Source of the DNA: Oecophyllibacter saccharovorans
Lineage (GTDB): Bacteria > Pseudomonadota > Alphaproteobacteria > Acetobacterales > Acetobacteraceae
DNA length: 64,000 nt
Direction: 5' to 3'
Assembly: GCF_006542375.1 (NCBI RefSeq)
Contig: NZ_CP038143.1
Span: forward strand, 620,001-684,000
Shown here piece after piece: positions 17,406 to 25,662 of this stretch; within the stretch, counting starts at the first letter, position 1, and every line of letters starts with the position of its first letter. The position numbers were made by a program, and so were the translations under genes. A model generated the notes under the pieces. That model ran no database searches. It had not been told where the DNA came from and worked only from the letters and a program-made list of their open reading frames with translations.

Positions 17406-18536
17406 ATGACCTCACTGTTCCGCTCCTTCCCGCTTTCCGCCTGCAAGCCCCAGGGCCTGGAAACCACACGCAGCCTGCGTTTCGGTCGGGGCGCGGCACT
17501 CGCCCTGGCCTTCGCCCCCCTGGTCGGAACCAGCCTGGCCGGCGTTGCGGCTGCCCAGACCCCTGCCCCCCAGGCAGCGGCCAGCCAGCCGGTCATTCCC
17601 GGGGCCAGTGCGACAGCCGGAGCTTCCGGGAATGCAGCCGAGCCGATGCCTGTTGTTCCGACCGCACCGGCCGGCCCCCCCGGTGAAGCGGCCGCTCCAG
17701 GTGCCACCCCGGCAGGCGCGGCACCCACCACAGGCACGGAAGCGACACCCCTGGCACCCGACACGGACAGCAAGGCCCAGGCCAGTGCGAAGAGCGGGGA
17801 CAACCCCTACGGGCTGAAGGCCCTGTGGAAGAATGGCGATATCATCGCCCGCAGTGTCCTGCTCATCATGGCCATCATGTCCCTGGGTTCGTGGATCATC
17901 ATCATCGTGAAGCTCCTGGAGGAAAACCGCCTCTTCAAGGCCGCACGCGAAGCGGCGCGGAGCTTCTGGGGGGCCGCGACGGTGCAGGAAGGCGCCAAAA
18001 CGCTCAAGCCGAACTCACCGTTCCGCTACATTGCCGAAACCGGCATCATCGCCGCCGAGCACCATGAAGGCGCGATGCGGGATTCGATCGACCTGCCCAC
18101 CTGGACGAGCCTTTCCATCCAGCGCGCGGTCGACACGATCAACACCCGCCTGCAGTCGGGCCTGGCCTTCCTCGGCACGGTGGGTTCCACCTCACCGTTC
18201 ATCGGCCTGTTCGGCACGGTGTGGGGCATCTATCACGCGCTGACGGCCATCGGCATCGCCGGCCAGGCCTCCATTGACAAGGTGGCGGGCCCGGTGGGTG
18301 AATCCCTCATCATGACCGCCATCGGCCTGGCCACCGCCGTGCCCGCCGTGCTGGGCTACAACCTGCTCGTGCGCCGCAACAAGGCAGCCATGGACTGCGT
18401 GCGCAACTTCGCCTCCGACATCCAGTCCGTCCTGCTGGGGGGGTACCGTCACGCTGATGTGCTCTCGGCTGCCAAGCAGGGAACTTCCTCCAACAATGAA
18501 CCTCCGGTGACCATCACCACCAGCAGCAGGGTCTGA
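17406..18536 (+). CDS. exbB: Biopolymer transport protein ExbB (MotA/TolQ/ExbB proton channel)
   Basis: ExbB forms the pentameric proton channel that energises TonB with ExbD. The product (376 residues from ATG 17406) starts with a signal-like segment (GAALALAFAPLVGTSLAGVAAAQ), then about 100 residues rich in Ala, Pro and Thr. The channel domain has a first TM (ARSVLLIMAIMSLGSWIIIIVKLLE) and the conserved FLGTVGSTSPFIGLFGTVWGIYHAL and ESLIMTAIGLATAVPAVLGYNLL blocks. The start is uncertain: ATG 17259 has a good GAGGA ribosome site and would add 49 polar residues, while 17406 gives a signal peptide at the N-terminus, as in extended ExbB proteins. Confidence 0.93.
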   Translation: MTSLFRSFPLSACKPQGLETTRSLRFGRGAALALAFAPLVGTSLAGVAAAQTPAPQAAASQPVIPGASATAGASGNAAEPMPVVPTAPAGPPGEAAAPGATPAGAAPTTGTEATPLAPDTDSKAQASAKSGDNPYGLKALWKNGDIIARSVLLIMAIMSLGSWIIIIVKLLEENRLFKAAREAARSFWGAATVQEGAKTLKPNSPFRYIAETGIIAAEHHEGAMRDSIDLPTWTSLSIQRAVDTINTRLQSGLAFLGTVGSTSPFIGLFGTVWGIYHALTAIGIAGQASIDKVAGPVGESLIMTAIGLATAVPAVLGYNLLVRRNKAAMDCVRNFASDIQSVLLGGYRHADVLSAAKQGTSSNNEPPVTITTSSRV

Positions 18537-18541
18537 GCTCC

Positions 18542-18964
18542 ATGGCCATCACCACTGGAAACGACAGCGAAGACGAGGTGGTCTCGGCCATCAACACCAC
18601 GCCGCTCGTGGATGTGATGCTGGTGCTGCTCATCATCTTTCTCATCACCATCCCTGTTGCCACGCATACGGTGAAGGTGAAGCTGCCCGTGGACCGAAAC
18701 CAGCCGACCCAGACCAAGAACGGCAATGTCGTGCTGGCTGTCACGACCGACGGACAGGCCTACTGGAACACCACGCCCCTGCACAGCCACCAGGAACTGG
18801 TCGCACGCCTGATGAACGTGGCCAGGCAGCAGCCCCAGCCCCAGATCCAGATCCGCGGGGATGCCAAGGCCAAGTATCAGGCGGTCGGACAGCTGGTGGC
18901 GGCCTGCCAGGAAGCCGGCATCCAGCATGTCGACTTCATCACCGAGCAACCCAAAGGACCTTGA
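18542..18964 (+). CDS. exbD: Biopolymer transport protein ExbD (first copy)
   Basis: ExbD is the single-TM partner that works with ExbB to couple proton flow to TonB. The 140-residue product has a short cytoplasmic N-terminus and INTTPLVDVMLVLLIIFLIT, where the Asp of PLVDVML is the conserved proton-responsive residue. A periplasmic domain ends the protein. The gene begins five bases after exbB and is 33 bases ahead of a second exbD. Identity between the two copies is clear in the membrane segment and low in the periplasmic part. Confidence 0.94.
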   Translation: MAITTGNDSEDEVVSAINTTPLVDVMLVLLIIFLITIPVATHTVKVKLPVDRNQPTQTKNGNVVLAVTTDGQAYWNTTPLHSHQELVARLMNVARQQPQPQIQIRGDAKAKYQAVGQLVAACQEAGIQHVDFITEQPKGP

Positions 18965-18997
18965 TATCAACGCCCCCTCATTTGCGGAGATTGCATC

Positions 18998-19429
18998 ATG
19001 GGCATGAATGTCGGCACCGACAGCACGCATGAAGACGAAGGCATCGTCGATATCAACACCACGCCGCTAATCGACGTGATGCTGGTGTTGCTCATCATGC
19101 TCATCATCACCATTCCGCTGCAGACGCACTCTGTCTCGATCGACCTGCCGCAGGGCAATCCGCCCCCGCCCACGACGGAGCCGAAGATCGATACGATCGA
19201 TATCGGTTATGACAACGCCATCAGCTGGAACGGCCAGCCCGTCGATGAAGCGACCCTGCAGGCCGATTTGCGCCAGGCAGCCAGTGAACCCGACCAGCCG
19301 GAGCTGCATATCCACCCCGACCGGCTGGCCGATTACAGGACGGTGGCCCATGTCCTGGCCCTTTCCCAGCGCCTGGGCATGACCAAACTGGGTATTGTCG
19401 GGCTGGACCAGGTCATGGACGACCAATAA
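18998..19429 (+). CDS. exbD: Biopolymer transport protein ExbD (second copy)
   Basis: A 143-residue second ExbD with INTTPLIDVMLVLLIMLIIT; the conserved Asp is kept, so it should be functional. The periplasmic part differs from copy one (PPPPTTEPKIDTIDIGYDN). Tandem exbD genes of this type occur in other alphaproteobacterial and xanthomonad TonB clusters, where both may join the complex or serve different receptors. A GGAG-like site (GCGGAG) precedes the ATG. It is probably transcribed with tonB-exbB-exbD1 and the following TPR gene. Confidence 0.93.
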   Translation: MGMNVGTDSTHEDEGIVDINTTPLIDVMLVLLIMLIITIPLQTHSVSIDLPQGNPPPPTTEPKIDTIDIGYDNAISWNGQPVDEATLQADLRQAASEPDQPELHIHPDRLADYRTVAHVLALSQRLGMTKLGIVGLDQVMDDQ

Positions 19430-19518
19430 CCCGACCAGACCCGGGATTCCGGGCCTTCTTTCCGTTCCCCCTCAACCCCGGCCGCTTATCCCTGCCTTTC
19501 CAGTCTCAGGAGCCATTC

Positions 19519-20889
19519 ATGCAGGTTTTTCGCCCCACCCTCCTATCGGTTTCCACGCTGGCTGCTTCCATGCTGGTGCTGGGGATGGCGGGGCTGCAGC
19601 CGGCCCTGGCCCGGCATCACGGGGGCACCTCTTCAGGAACCGGCCAGACACTTGCCCCTTCGCCCGGCAACGAAGTTCTGACCGGCGCCGTTGGTGAATG
19701 GCTGCAGAAGGCCCAGGCTGCCCTGCGGGCCCACAACCTCACCCAGGCCATGGAAGCGGTCAACGCAGCCCAGGCCGTGCCTGGCAAGACGGCTTATGAC
19801 AATGACACCATTGCCGAAATGGCGGCCGCGGTGGCTATGCAGGCCGGGCAGCCGGAAGTCGCGGTCCGGGCCTATGACATGCTGATCCACAGTCCCCGGA
19901 CCACGCGGGCGCAGAAAGCACAGATGCTCGATTCGGAAATCGGCATCGCTTATGCGGCCAAGAATTATCCTCAGGTCGAGGCGACCGTTGCCCGTTACCT
20001 CAAGGAAATCGGCCCCAGTGACAAGCTGGAAACGCTTCTGGTGCAGATCCCCTACAGCCAGCAGAACTGGGCGGCCGCGGTGAAGGCCGCTCTTGCCCAG
20101 GTAGATGCGGCGCGCAGAACCGGAACACGTCCTCCCGAAGCCGTGCTGCAGCTTCTGGCCAGTGCCCAGAAAGCGCTGCATAATTTCAGCGGTGTCACTG
20201 CGGCCTATGCGCTGTCAGCCCGCTATTACCCAAGCGCGCTTTACTGGCAGAACCTCCTTTATAATCTGGCCAGCGACAAGGGTCTGACCTCCCGGCTGGG
20301 CTTCAACCTGGCACGACTGCGCCTGACGGCCGGCCTGGCCACCAATGCCGCCACCTACCGGGACCTGGCCGAGCGGGCCGTGCAGATGGGACTGCCCCAG
20401 CTGGCGCTGAATCTGCTTGACTACGGACAGGCGCATCACGTGCTGGGCCCCGGATCAGGCGCAACCCCCGCTGAGCTGAATGCCCAGGCCCGCTTCCAGG
20501 CTTTCGTGACCCAGCAGGTCGTCAAACTCAAAGCCACCCTGCCGCAACAGGTTGCTGCTGCCCAGGCCTCGCCGGCCCCAGGGCCCGCGCTGACGACAGG
20601 TTATGACCTCGTTCTGGCCGGCCAGGCGCATAAAGGCCTGGCCCTGATGCGCACCGGGCTGAGCCGTCACCCCAAGCATCCCGCTGCTGCCCTGCTGGAA
20701 TACGGCATGGCCCTGCTCGACAGCGGTCGTGTCAATGATGCGCTGAAGGTCTTCGCCCTGGTGCCGCCTGACACGACCGCGCGCAGCCTTGCCGATGCCT
20801 GGACGGCCCTGCTGCTGACGCCGCCCCAGACATTGAAACAGGTCCTGGCCCAACCGGCCCAGCGATCCGCCAGCCCGCATACTCGCTGA
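19519..20889 (+). CDS. Secreted TPR-repeat protein
   Basis: A 456-residue protein with a signal peptide (STLAASMLVLGMAGLQPALARHH, cleavage near residue 31) and a helical, Ala/Leu-rich body with TPR-like repeats (for example LQKAQAALRAHNLTQAMEAVNAA and a late HPKHPAAALLEYGMALLDSG). Start is ATG 19519 behind AGGAG. It sits 89 bases after exbD2 and may be the last gene of the TonB operon, suggesting a periplasmic scaffold role with TonB or its receptors. That is inference from position. No enzymatic motif is seen. Confidence 0.8.
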   Translation: MQVFRPTLLSVSTLAASMLVLGMAGLQPALARHHGGTSSGTGQTLAPSPGNEVLTGAVGEWLQKAQAALRAHNLTQAMEAVNAAQAVPGKTAYDNDTIAEMAAAVAMQAGQPEVAVRAYDMLIHSPRTTRAQKAQMLDSEIGIAYAAKNYPQVEATVARYLKEIGPSDKLETLLVQIPYSQQNWAAAVKAALAQVDAARRTGTRPPEAVLQLLASAQKALHNFSGVTAAYALSARYYPSALYWQNLLYNLASDKGLTSRLGFNLARLRLTAGLATNAATYRDLAERAVQMGLPQLALNLLDYGQAHHVLGPGSGATPAELNAQARFQAFVTQQVVKLKATLPQQVAAAQASPAPGPALTTGYDLVLAGQAHKGLALMRTGLSRHPKHPAAALLEYGMALLDSGRVNDALKVFALVPPDTTARSLADAWTALLLTPPQTLKQVLAQPAQRSASPHTR

Positions 20890-21204
20890 TCTTCGCCAGG
20901 CCCACGCGCCTGGAGCAAAATTACAGGCCATCCTGGTCCCCCAGCACACCTGGCGCCTTTCTTCTTTTGCGCTGAGGGCCATTTTTGCCGTTTTTGCAAG
21001 TGTATCGTCCTGGCTTCATTGCAAGTATCATTGCAGCCATTGCCGCAGCACATTCCTGCAGCCTGTACTTTTCGGAAGAGGTTCCTTTCCGTGCCGACCA
21101 ACGCTTTCCTGTTCTGCTCTTTGCCCCTTTTCAGCTCTGTTTTTGCAGGGCTTTCCACCAAACGTGCGCCACGGTCTTGCAGAGAGAAGCTTCAGGGAGC
21201 CGGA
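20890..21204. other. Intergenic region before the MscS-type gene
   Basis: About 315 bases. An in-frame extension of the downstream gene reaches back to 21019 but lacks a ribosome site and encodes a Cys/Phe-rich leader unlike a signal peptide, so it was not used. No clear terminator, operator or RNA gene was recognised. Confidence 0.4.
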
Positions 21205-24200
21205 ATGCGGGCAAGCCTGCTGGCGCTGGGCCTCTTTTTCAGCCTGGTCGGCCTGCCTGCTCTGTCAGACGGGTCGGGAGGCGGTTGCTGGTTTTCGCCA
21301 GCCCGGGCGGAAGAAGCCTTTTCCGGTGCTGGCGCCAGTGCTTCGGGCCCTGCCCAGAACACACCGCCTCATGACGCCCAACCTCACAGGGAACAGCCTC
21401 ACAAGGAGAAAGCCGCCAAGCCGGCGCCGGCGCTCGATCCTTCCCAGGCCCAGCAGCTGCTTAGCGTTCTGAACAACCCCGTCAAGCGCAAGGAATTCAC
21501 CCAGACCCTACAGAACATGAGCAAGGTCCAGACTACCCTGGATCACAAGGAAGACCAGAGCCTGCTTGACCAGGGCTGGGCGCATATCAGCGCTTTCAGT
21601 GAGCACCTGCTGGGCAAGTCCCAGGCGCTGATTCAGGATGTCACCAATTTCCACGCTTTCGTGCCGTGGACGCATCACGTTCTGAAAACGCCGTCCTTGC
21701 AGGTGGAAATCGCCCGGATCTGCCTGCGCGTCGCCATCATGATCATCGGGGGGCTCGCGCTGTCCTATGGCATGGCCTATCTGCTGCGCATACCGCGACG
21801 CAAGCTTGAAGAAGCAGCCAAGCGGATGAGCGAGCGCGAAATCATGAGCGCTGAAAAAGAGGCGGCCCGGGCTGAGGAGCAGGCTGAACGCCTGGCAGAG
21901 CTCGCCAAAGAAGCCAAGGAAAAAGCCCGCCAGGCAGCCGAGAAAAAGGCCCACGCTGAAGCCGCTGCCAAACAGGCAGCCGAGCAGAAAGCGGCCACAG
22001 AAGCAGAAAAAGAAAAAGAAAAAGAAAAAGAAAAAGAAAAAGAAAAAACGTCTTCCCATAAGCCCGAAGCTCAGCAAATCGCCCCGCAGAAAGACGCCGC
22101 GGCTGATCATGGCTCAGAAACAGCTGAACCTTCCGAAGCCTCCGAAGCCGGTCACGCGCCGAAACCTCCTGAAACCGGCGAAAGCACTGAGACCGCTGCG
22201 GGTGGGCAGGACGGCAAAAGTGACAGCAATGACGATGCTGAGGACGACGAGAAACCGCTGGCCTTGAAGGACACAACCCAGATCGTGCCCCATCATGAGA
22301 CTGACGCTCATGCTGCCGAGGCACCGCATCCAGAAAGCGCTGAGCACGCGGGCAAAGCAGATACAGCCTCAGAAGCGGGTAAAGAAAAAACGCCTGCCCG
22401 TACTTCTGCCACAGAGGAGGACATGTCGGCCCTGGCAACAGGGATTCCATCACTCAGTGATCCAACCCAGCTTGATCCTGCCCAGGCGCGGGCAGAACGG
22501 GAAAAAGCCGCTCATAAAAAAGAGGAAGAGGCTCGGAACGCATCGGCGGCCCAAGCGGACCCGGAACAGACTTCCCCAGATGCCGCCGGAATCGATGCCA
22601 ACCAGGACGCCCACAAGGATTCCGGGGAAAACAGCGCCCAGGACAGTTCCGGGGCCACGCCACTGGCACAGGCTGCCATTGTTCAATACGAACTCTCCGA
22701 AACCCAGCCTCCTTATCCCAAGCCCCTCGCCAATGTAGCCCAGGCAGAGGCGGACGCTGCCGATGCCCAGGCGGGAAAGGCGCAGTCCACTGCTGCCGCA
22801 GCACAGAACGGCAACAAGGCGGAATCGAACGCCTCGGAAGCAGACAACCCCGCGCAGAACAGCGCCCCCACTGACGCCGGCACTTCAGACGGGAAGTCAG
22901 GCCCCAACGCTGAACAGAGCGACAGCCAGGCCAATGATCAGGCCGAGCTGGCCCAGGACAAGGCGCAACTCGCCGCCGATGGCCGCGACTGGCAGGCGTC
23001 GATGACGCAGATGGTGGAGCTGTTCAGGCGGATCCCCTACGCCCTGGGCCTGTTCTGCCTGAATCTGGTCAGCATCATGATGTTCCCGCTCATGGCGCTG
23101 ATCATCCAGTCTCTCGATCCCAGCCCTGACAAACAGACCCTGCAGGCTGTCTGGAGTATCTCCTGGCTGGCCAGTGTCGCGCTCGGCGTGTGGGTTGCAG
23201 GACTGCGCGCGCTGTTTGCCCCCCTGCGGCCCTGGATGCGTCTTATCCCGTGCAGTGACCAGACAGCTTGGTTCTTCTTCCGGGGACTCAAGCGCATCGG
23301 CACGGTCAGCAGCTGGGGCGTTACGGCCCTGATCATCCTGCGCTGCTGTACCCTGCCTGCCAATGTGCTGGATTCACTGGCCAAGCTGCTGATGCTGATC
23401 GTGCACATCATGATCGCAGTGATGATTCTCGGCTCGCGCCCCCTAGTCCGGCATGCCTGCGACCGCGTGGTGGCGCACAAGCCCTCCCTGCGCACCATCA
23501 TGCGCATCGTTTCTGGCGTCTGGTGGATCGCGGCCCTCTTCTTTGATTTCAGCCTGTGGCTGGTCTGGGCCATGGGTATTCCAGGCGGCTACCAGCTTAT
23601 CTTCAGGGTTTTCCTGCATACCTGCATCACCCTGGCGATCATGCGCGCTTTCAGCATCCTGATTCTGGGCGCTTTCGAACGCGTTCTCTCGCGGCTGGAG
23701 AATTCGCCGCGCATCAGCAACGTGCTGTCCACGCGCATCACCACCTACGCCCCTGTGATCGAGAAAATGCTCAACGTCATTCTGCTGGGGCTGACGGCAG
23801 TGGCGCTGCTTCTGGCCTGGGGGGTGCCGCTGCGGGCGCTGATCGGACCGCACAGCTTCGGGGCAAAGGTGTTCTCCTCGCTCACCGATATCTGCCTTTC
23901 CGTCTTTATCGGCTTCTGCATCTGGGAAGCGGCCAACATGTTCTTTGAGCGCCGCATCAATCTCCTGCTCGAGGAAGGGAACTCACGCGGGATCAAGGCA
24001 CGCGTTGCCCGGCTGCGTACCCTGCAGCCGATGATGCGGATCATCCTGTTTGTCAGTCTCACCATCCTGATCGGCCTGACGACCCTGTCCGATCTCGGCG
24101 TCAATATCGCCCCGCTTCTGGCAGGCGCGTCCATCTTCGGCGTGGCGCTGGGCTTCGGTGCCCAGAAACTGGTGCAGGATTTCATCAGCGGCATTTTCCT

Positions 24201-24783
24201 GCTGCTGGAAAACGCCTTCACGGTCGGTGACGCGGTCACGCTCAATGGCACCTACGGCATTGTGGAAAAGCTTTCCCTGCGCACGGTGCATGTGCGGGCT
24301 GATGACGGGTCGATGAACATCTTCCCCTTTTCTTCGCTCTCGCAGACGGTCAACTACAACCGTGAGTTCGGTCGCGCTCTCATCGTGGCGGACGTGGCTT
24401 ACGACAGCAATATCGGCGACGTGATCAAAGCCTTTCACGACATCACAGCTGAAATGCGCAGCAGTGAGGATTACGGCGATCTCATCATCGATGATTTCCA
24501 GCTCTGGGGTGTCTCGTCGCTCAACGATTCTTCAGTGACCGTCAAGGGCGCCTTGCCCACCATTCCACCTGGTCGCCTGCCCGTGCAGCGCGAGTTCAAC
24601 CGGCGCATGCTGGTGGTCTTCGCCGAACGCGGAATCGACTTCCCCTATCCCACGCGCACCCTCGACGTCCCGGTGCTCGATACCTTCCTGCAGCAGGAAC
24701 GTGAAAACCGCTTTCCGCTTCTGGGTGGAAACGAAAGCAAGGATCAGGACAACCCGAACGGTCACGGGAAGGGAAAGCGCTAA
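21205..24783 (+). CDS. Large MscS-family mechanosensitive channel with long charged insert
   Basis: A 1192-residue MscS-type channel, expected to release solutes on hypo-osmotic shock. It has a signal peptide (about residues 1-25), a periplasmic helical region, and a first TM (about 166-195). Next comes about 390 residues rich in Ala, Glu, Lys, Asp and Gln (about 200-590), and then several TMs. The MscS core has the pore helix (APLLAGASIFGVALGFGAQKLVQDFISG split over residues about 968-1000), the NAFTVGDAV beta-domain entry and FPFSSLSQ. Start ATG 21205 has AGGGAG five bases upstream. The insert contains the run encoded by seven GAAAAA repeats. A strong terminator follows. Confidence 0.88.
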   Translation: MRASLLALGLFFSLVGLPALSDGSGGGCWFSPARAEEAFSGAGASASGPAQNTPPHDAQPHREQPHKEKAAKPAPALDPSQAQQLLSVLNNPVKRKEFTQTLQNMSKVQTTLDHKEDQSLLDQGWAHISAFSEHLLGKSQALIQDVTNFHAFVPWTHHVLKTPSLQVEIARICLRVAIMIIGGLALSYGMAYLLRIPRRKLEEAAKRMSEREIMSAEKEAARAEEQAERLAELAKEAKEKARQAAEKKAHAEAAAKQAAEQKAATEAEKEKEKEKEKEKEKTSSHKPEAQQIAPQKDAAADHGSETAEPSEASEAGHAPKPPETGESTETAAGGQDGKSDSNDDAEDDEKPLALKDTTQIVPHHETDAHAAEAPHPESAEHAGKADTASEAGKEKTPARTSATEEDMSALATGIPSLSDPTQLDPAQARAEREKAAHKKEEEARNASAAQADPEQTSPDAAGIDANQDAHKDSGENSAQDSSGATPLAQAAIVQYELSETQPPYPKPLANVAQAEADAADAQAGKAQSTAAAAQNGNKAESNASEADNPAQNSAPTDAGTSDGKSGPNAEQSDSQANDQAELAQDKAQLAADGRDWQASMTQMVELFRRIPYALGLFCLNLVSIMMFPLMALIIQSLDPSPDKQTLQAVWSISWLASVALGVWVAGLRALFAPLRPWMRLIPCSDQTAWFFFRGLKRIGTVSSWGVTALIILRCCTLPANVLDSLAKLLMLIVHIMIAVMILGSRPLVRHACDRVVAHKPSLRTIMRIVSGVWWIAALFFDFSLWLVWAMGIPGGYQLIFRVFLHTCITLAIMRAFSILILGAFERVLSRLENSPRISNVLSTRITTYAPVIEKMLNVILLGLTAVALLLAWGVPLRALIGPHSFGAKVFSSLTDICLSVFIGFCIWEAANMFFERRINLLLEEGNSRGIKARVARLRTLQPMMRIILFVSLTILIGLTTLSDLGVNIAPLLAGASIFGVALGFGAQKLVQDFISGIFLLLENAFTVGDAVTLNGTYGIVEKLSLRTVHVRADDGSMNIFPFSSLSQTVNYNREFGRALIVADVAYDSNIGDVIKAFHDITAEMRSSEDYGDLIIDDFQLWGVSSLNDSSVTVKGALPTIPPGRLPVQREFNRRMLVVFAERGIDFPYPTRTLDVPVLDTFLQQERENRFPLLGGNESKDQDNPNGHGKGKR
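22006..22047 (+). repeat. Seven perfect tandem GAAAAA repeats in the MscS-type gene
   Basis: Seven head-to-tail copies of GAAAAA encode alternating Glu-Lys. Because the unit is six bases, gain or loss of copies keeps the frame and changes protein length by two residues at a time, so the tract could vary between strains by slippage. Confidence 0.95.
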
Positions 24784-24813
24784 AAGGCGGCCTGCCTCAA
24801 AAGCAGACAAGAA

Positions 24814-24864
24814 AAACCCCTGTCAGATTGCTGCCCTTATAATGGCGGAATCTGACAGGGGTTT
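24814..24864 (+). terminator. Strong hairpin terminator after the MscS-type gene
   Basis: A perfect 16-bp stem (24814-24829 with 24849-24864) surrounds a 19-nt loop and begins 31 bases past the stop. The arm begins and ends with A/T runs, so it could terminate from either strand and also serve the small minus-strand gene at 24936-25133. Confidence 0.85.
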
Positions 24865-24935
24865 ATTGTATCAGGCCTAATTACCGACCCCAGCTTTAAG
24901 ACAAGGGGTATCCAGCCCGTTGCGATGGGTCGCGC

Positions 24936-25133
24936 TCAGCCGTGATGACGCAACGCATCAGCCGCACCGGTCTGCAGGTCATATTTACGCAGCGCCATGA
25001 AGGCCCAGATTGCGGCAATCGGCCAACCGATCAGGAAAACCTGCAGAAGCAGACACACGATCCCGGCGATCGGACGGCCAATCGTAAAGAAAGTCAGCCA
25101 GGGAGCAAAAAAAGCGATCAGAACGCGTAACAT
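24936..25133 (-). CDS. YqaE/Pmp3-like small membrane protein
   Basis: A 65-residue peptide with two hydrophobic helices separated by a short polar turn (FFAPWLTFFTIGRPIAGIVC and LLLQVFLIGWPIAAIWAF), then a short polar tail (LRKYDLQTG). The layout and the LLLQ...GWPIAAIWA pattern resemble the YqaE/Pmp3 (UPF0057) family of stress-induced membrane peptides. An AAGGAGAG ribosome site lies directly upstream of the ATG. It is a lone gene facing the MscS-type gene, and the hairpin between them probably ends both transcripts. Assignment to the family is reasonable but not certain; a role in membrane potential or salt stress is known only for other members. Confidence 0.7.
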   Translation of the reverse strand: MLRVLIAFFAPWLTFFTIGRPIAGIVCLLLQVFLIGWPIAAIWAFMALRKYDLQTGAADALRHHG

Positions 25134-25662
25134 GCAAACTCTCCTTGTAAATCCAGCTCCTGCAGGCCCATGCCGGCAGTTTGCCAGAACACGGCAGCAG
25201 AGCCAGCCTGATCAAGCTGATCGGGACATAAAATCTTTACCAACATGAAGATATCGGAAAGCCCTGTATCCGCCGCAAGATCTCTGAACCGGCAAAGTGG
25301 TTTTTCTGTGTGACTTTACAGCCCGACCCAGCTGACAGCAGGCCCAGCGGCCCGCCCAAAGCGCAGAAGCATTAAAGATCATTAACGCCGACTCGGAGCC
25401 TGGCAGGACCTGTCAGAACCGCTCCTTTTCTCACTTCTCCAGCCTGTCCTCTGCGCCTTTAGCGCTTGCTCGCCAAAGGGCACAGACAGCTGCTGCCATG
25501 TTTTTTCTTTTTCAGGGCATGACAAATTTGTTATTGATGGAGATAAGACTCCACAAATAACCGGCGCCTTTCCGGGTGCTCTCTTAATAGAGGTGAGAGT
25601 CGCTCCACTATCCAGACACTCGTTTCTTTTCGGGTCTCGCGGGAAAGGAAAGCCGTTTTTCC
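25134..25662. other. Long upstream region of the cyd operon
   Basis: About 530 bases without a supportable gene, between the divergent Pmp3-like gene and cydD. It must contain the promoters of both. It has a moderately AT-rich patch near 25500-25560 that would suit a promoter. No perfect FNR, ArcA or other known box was recognised. Confidence 0.4.
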
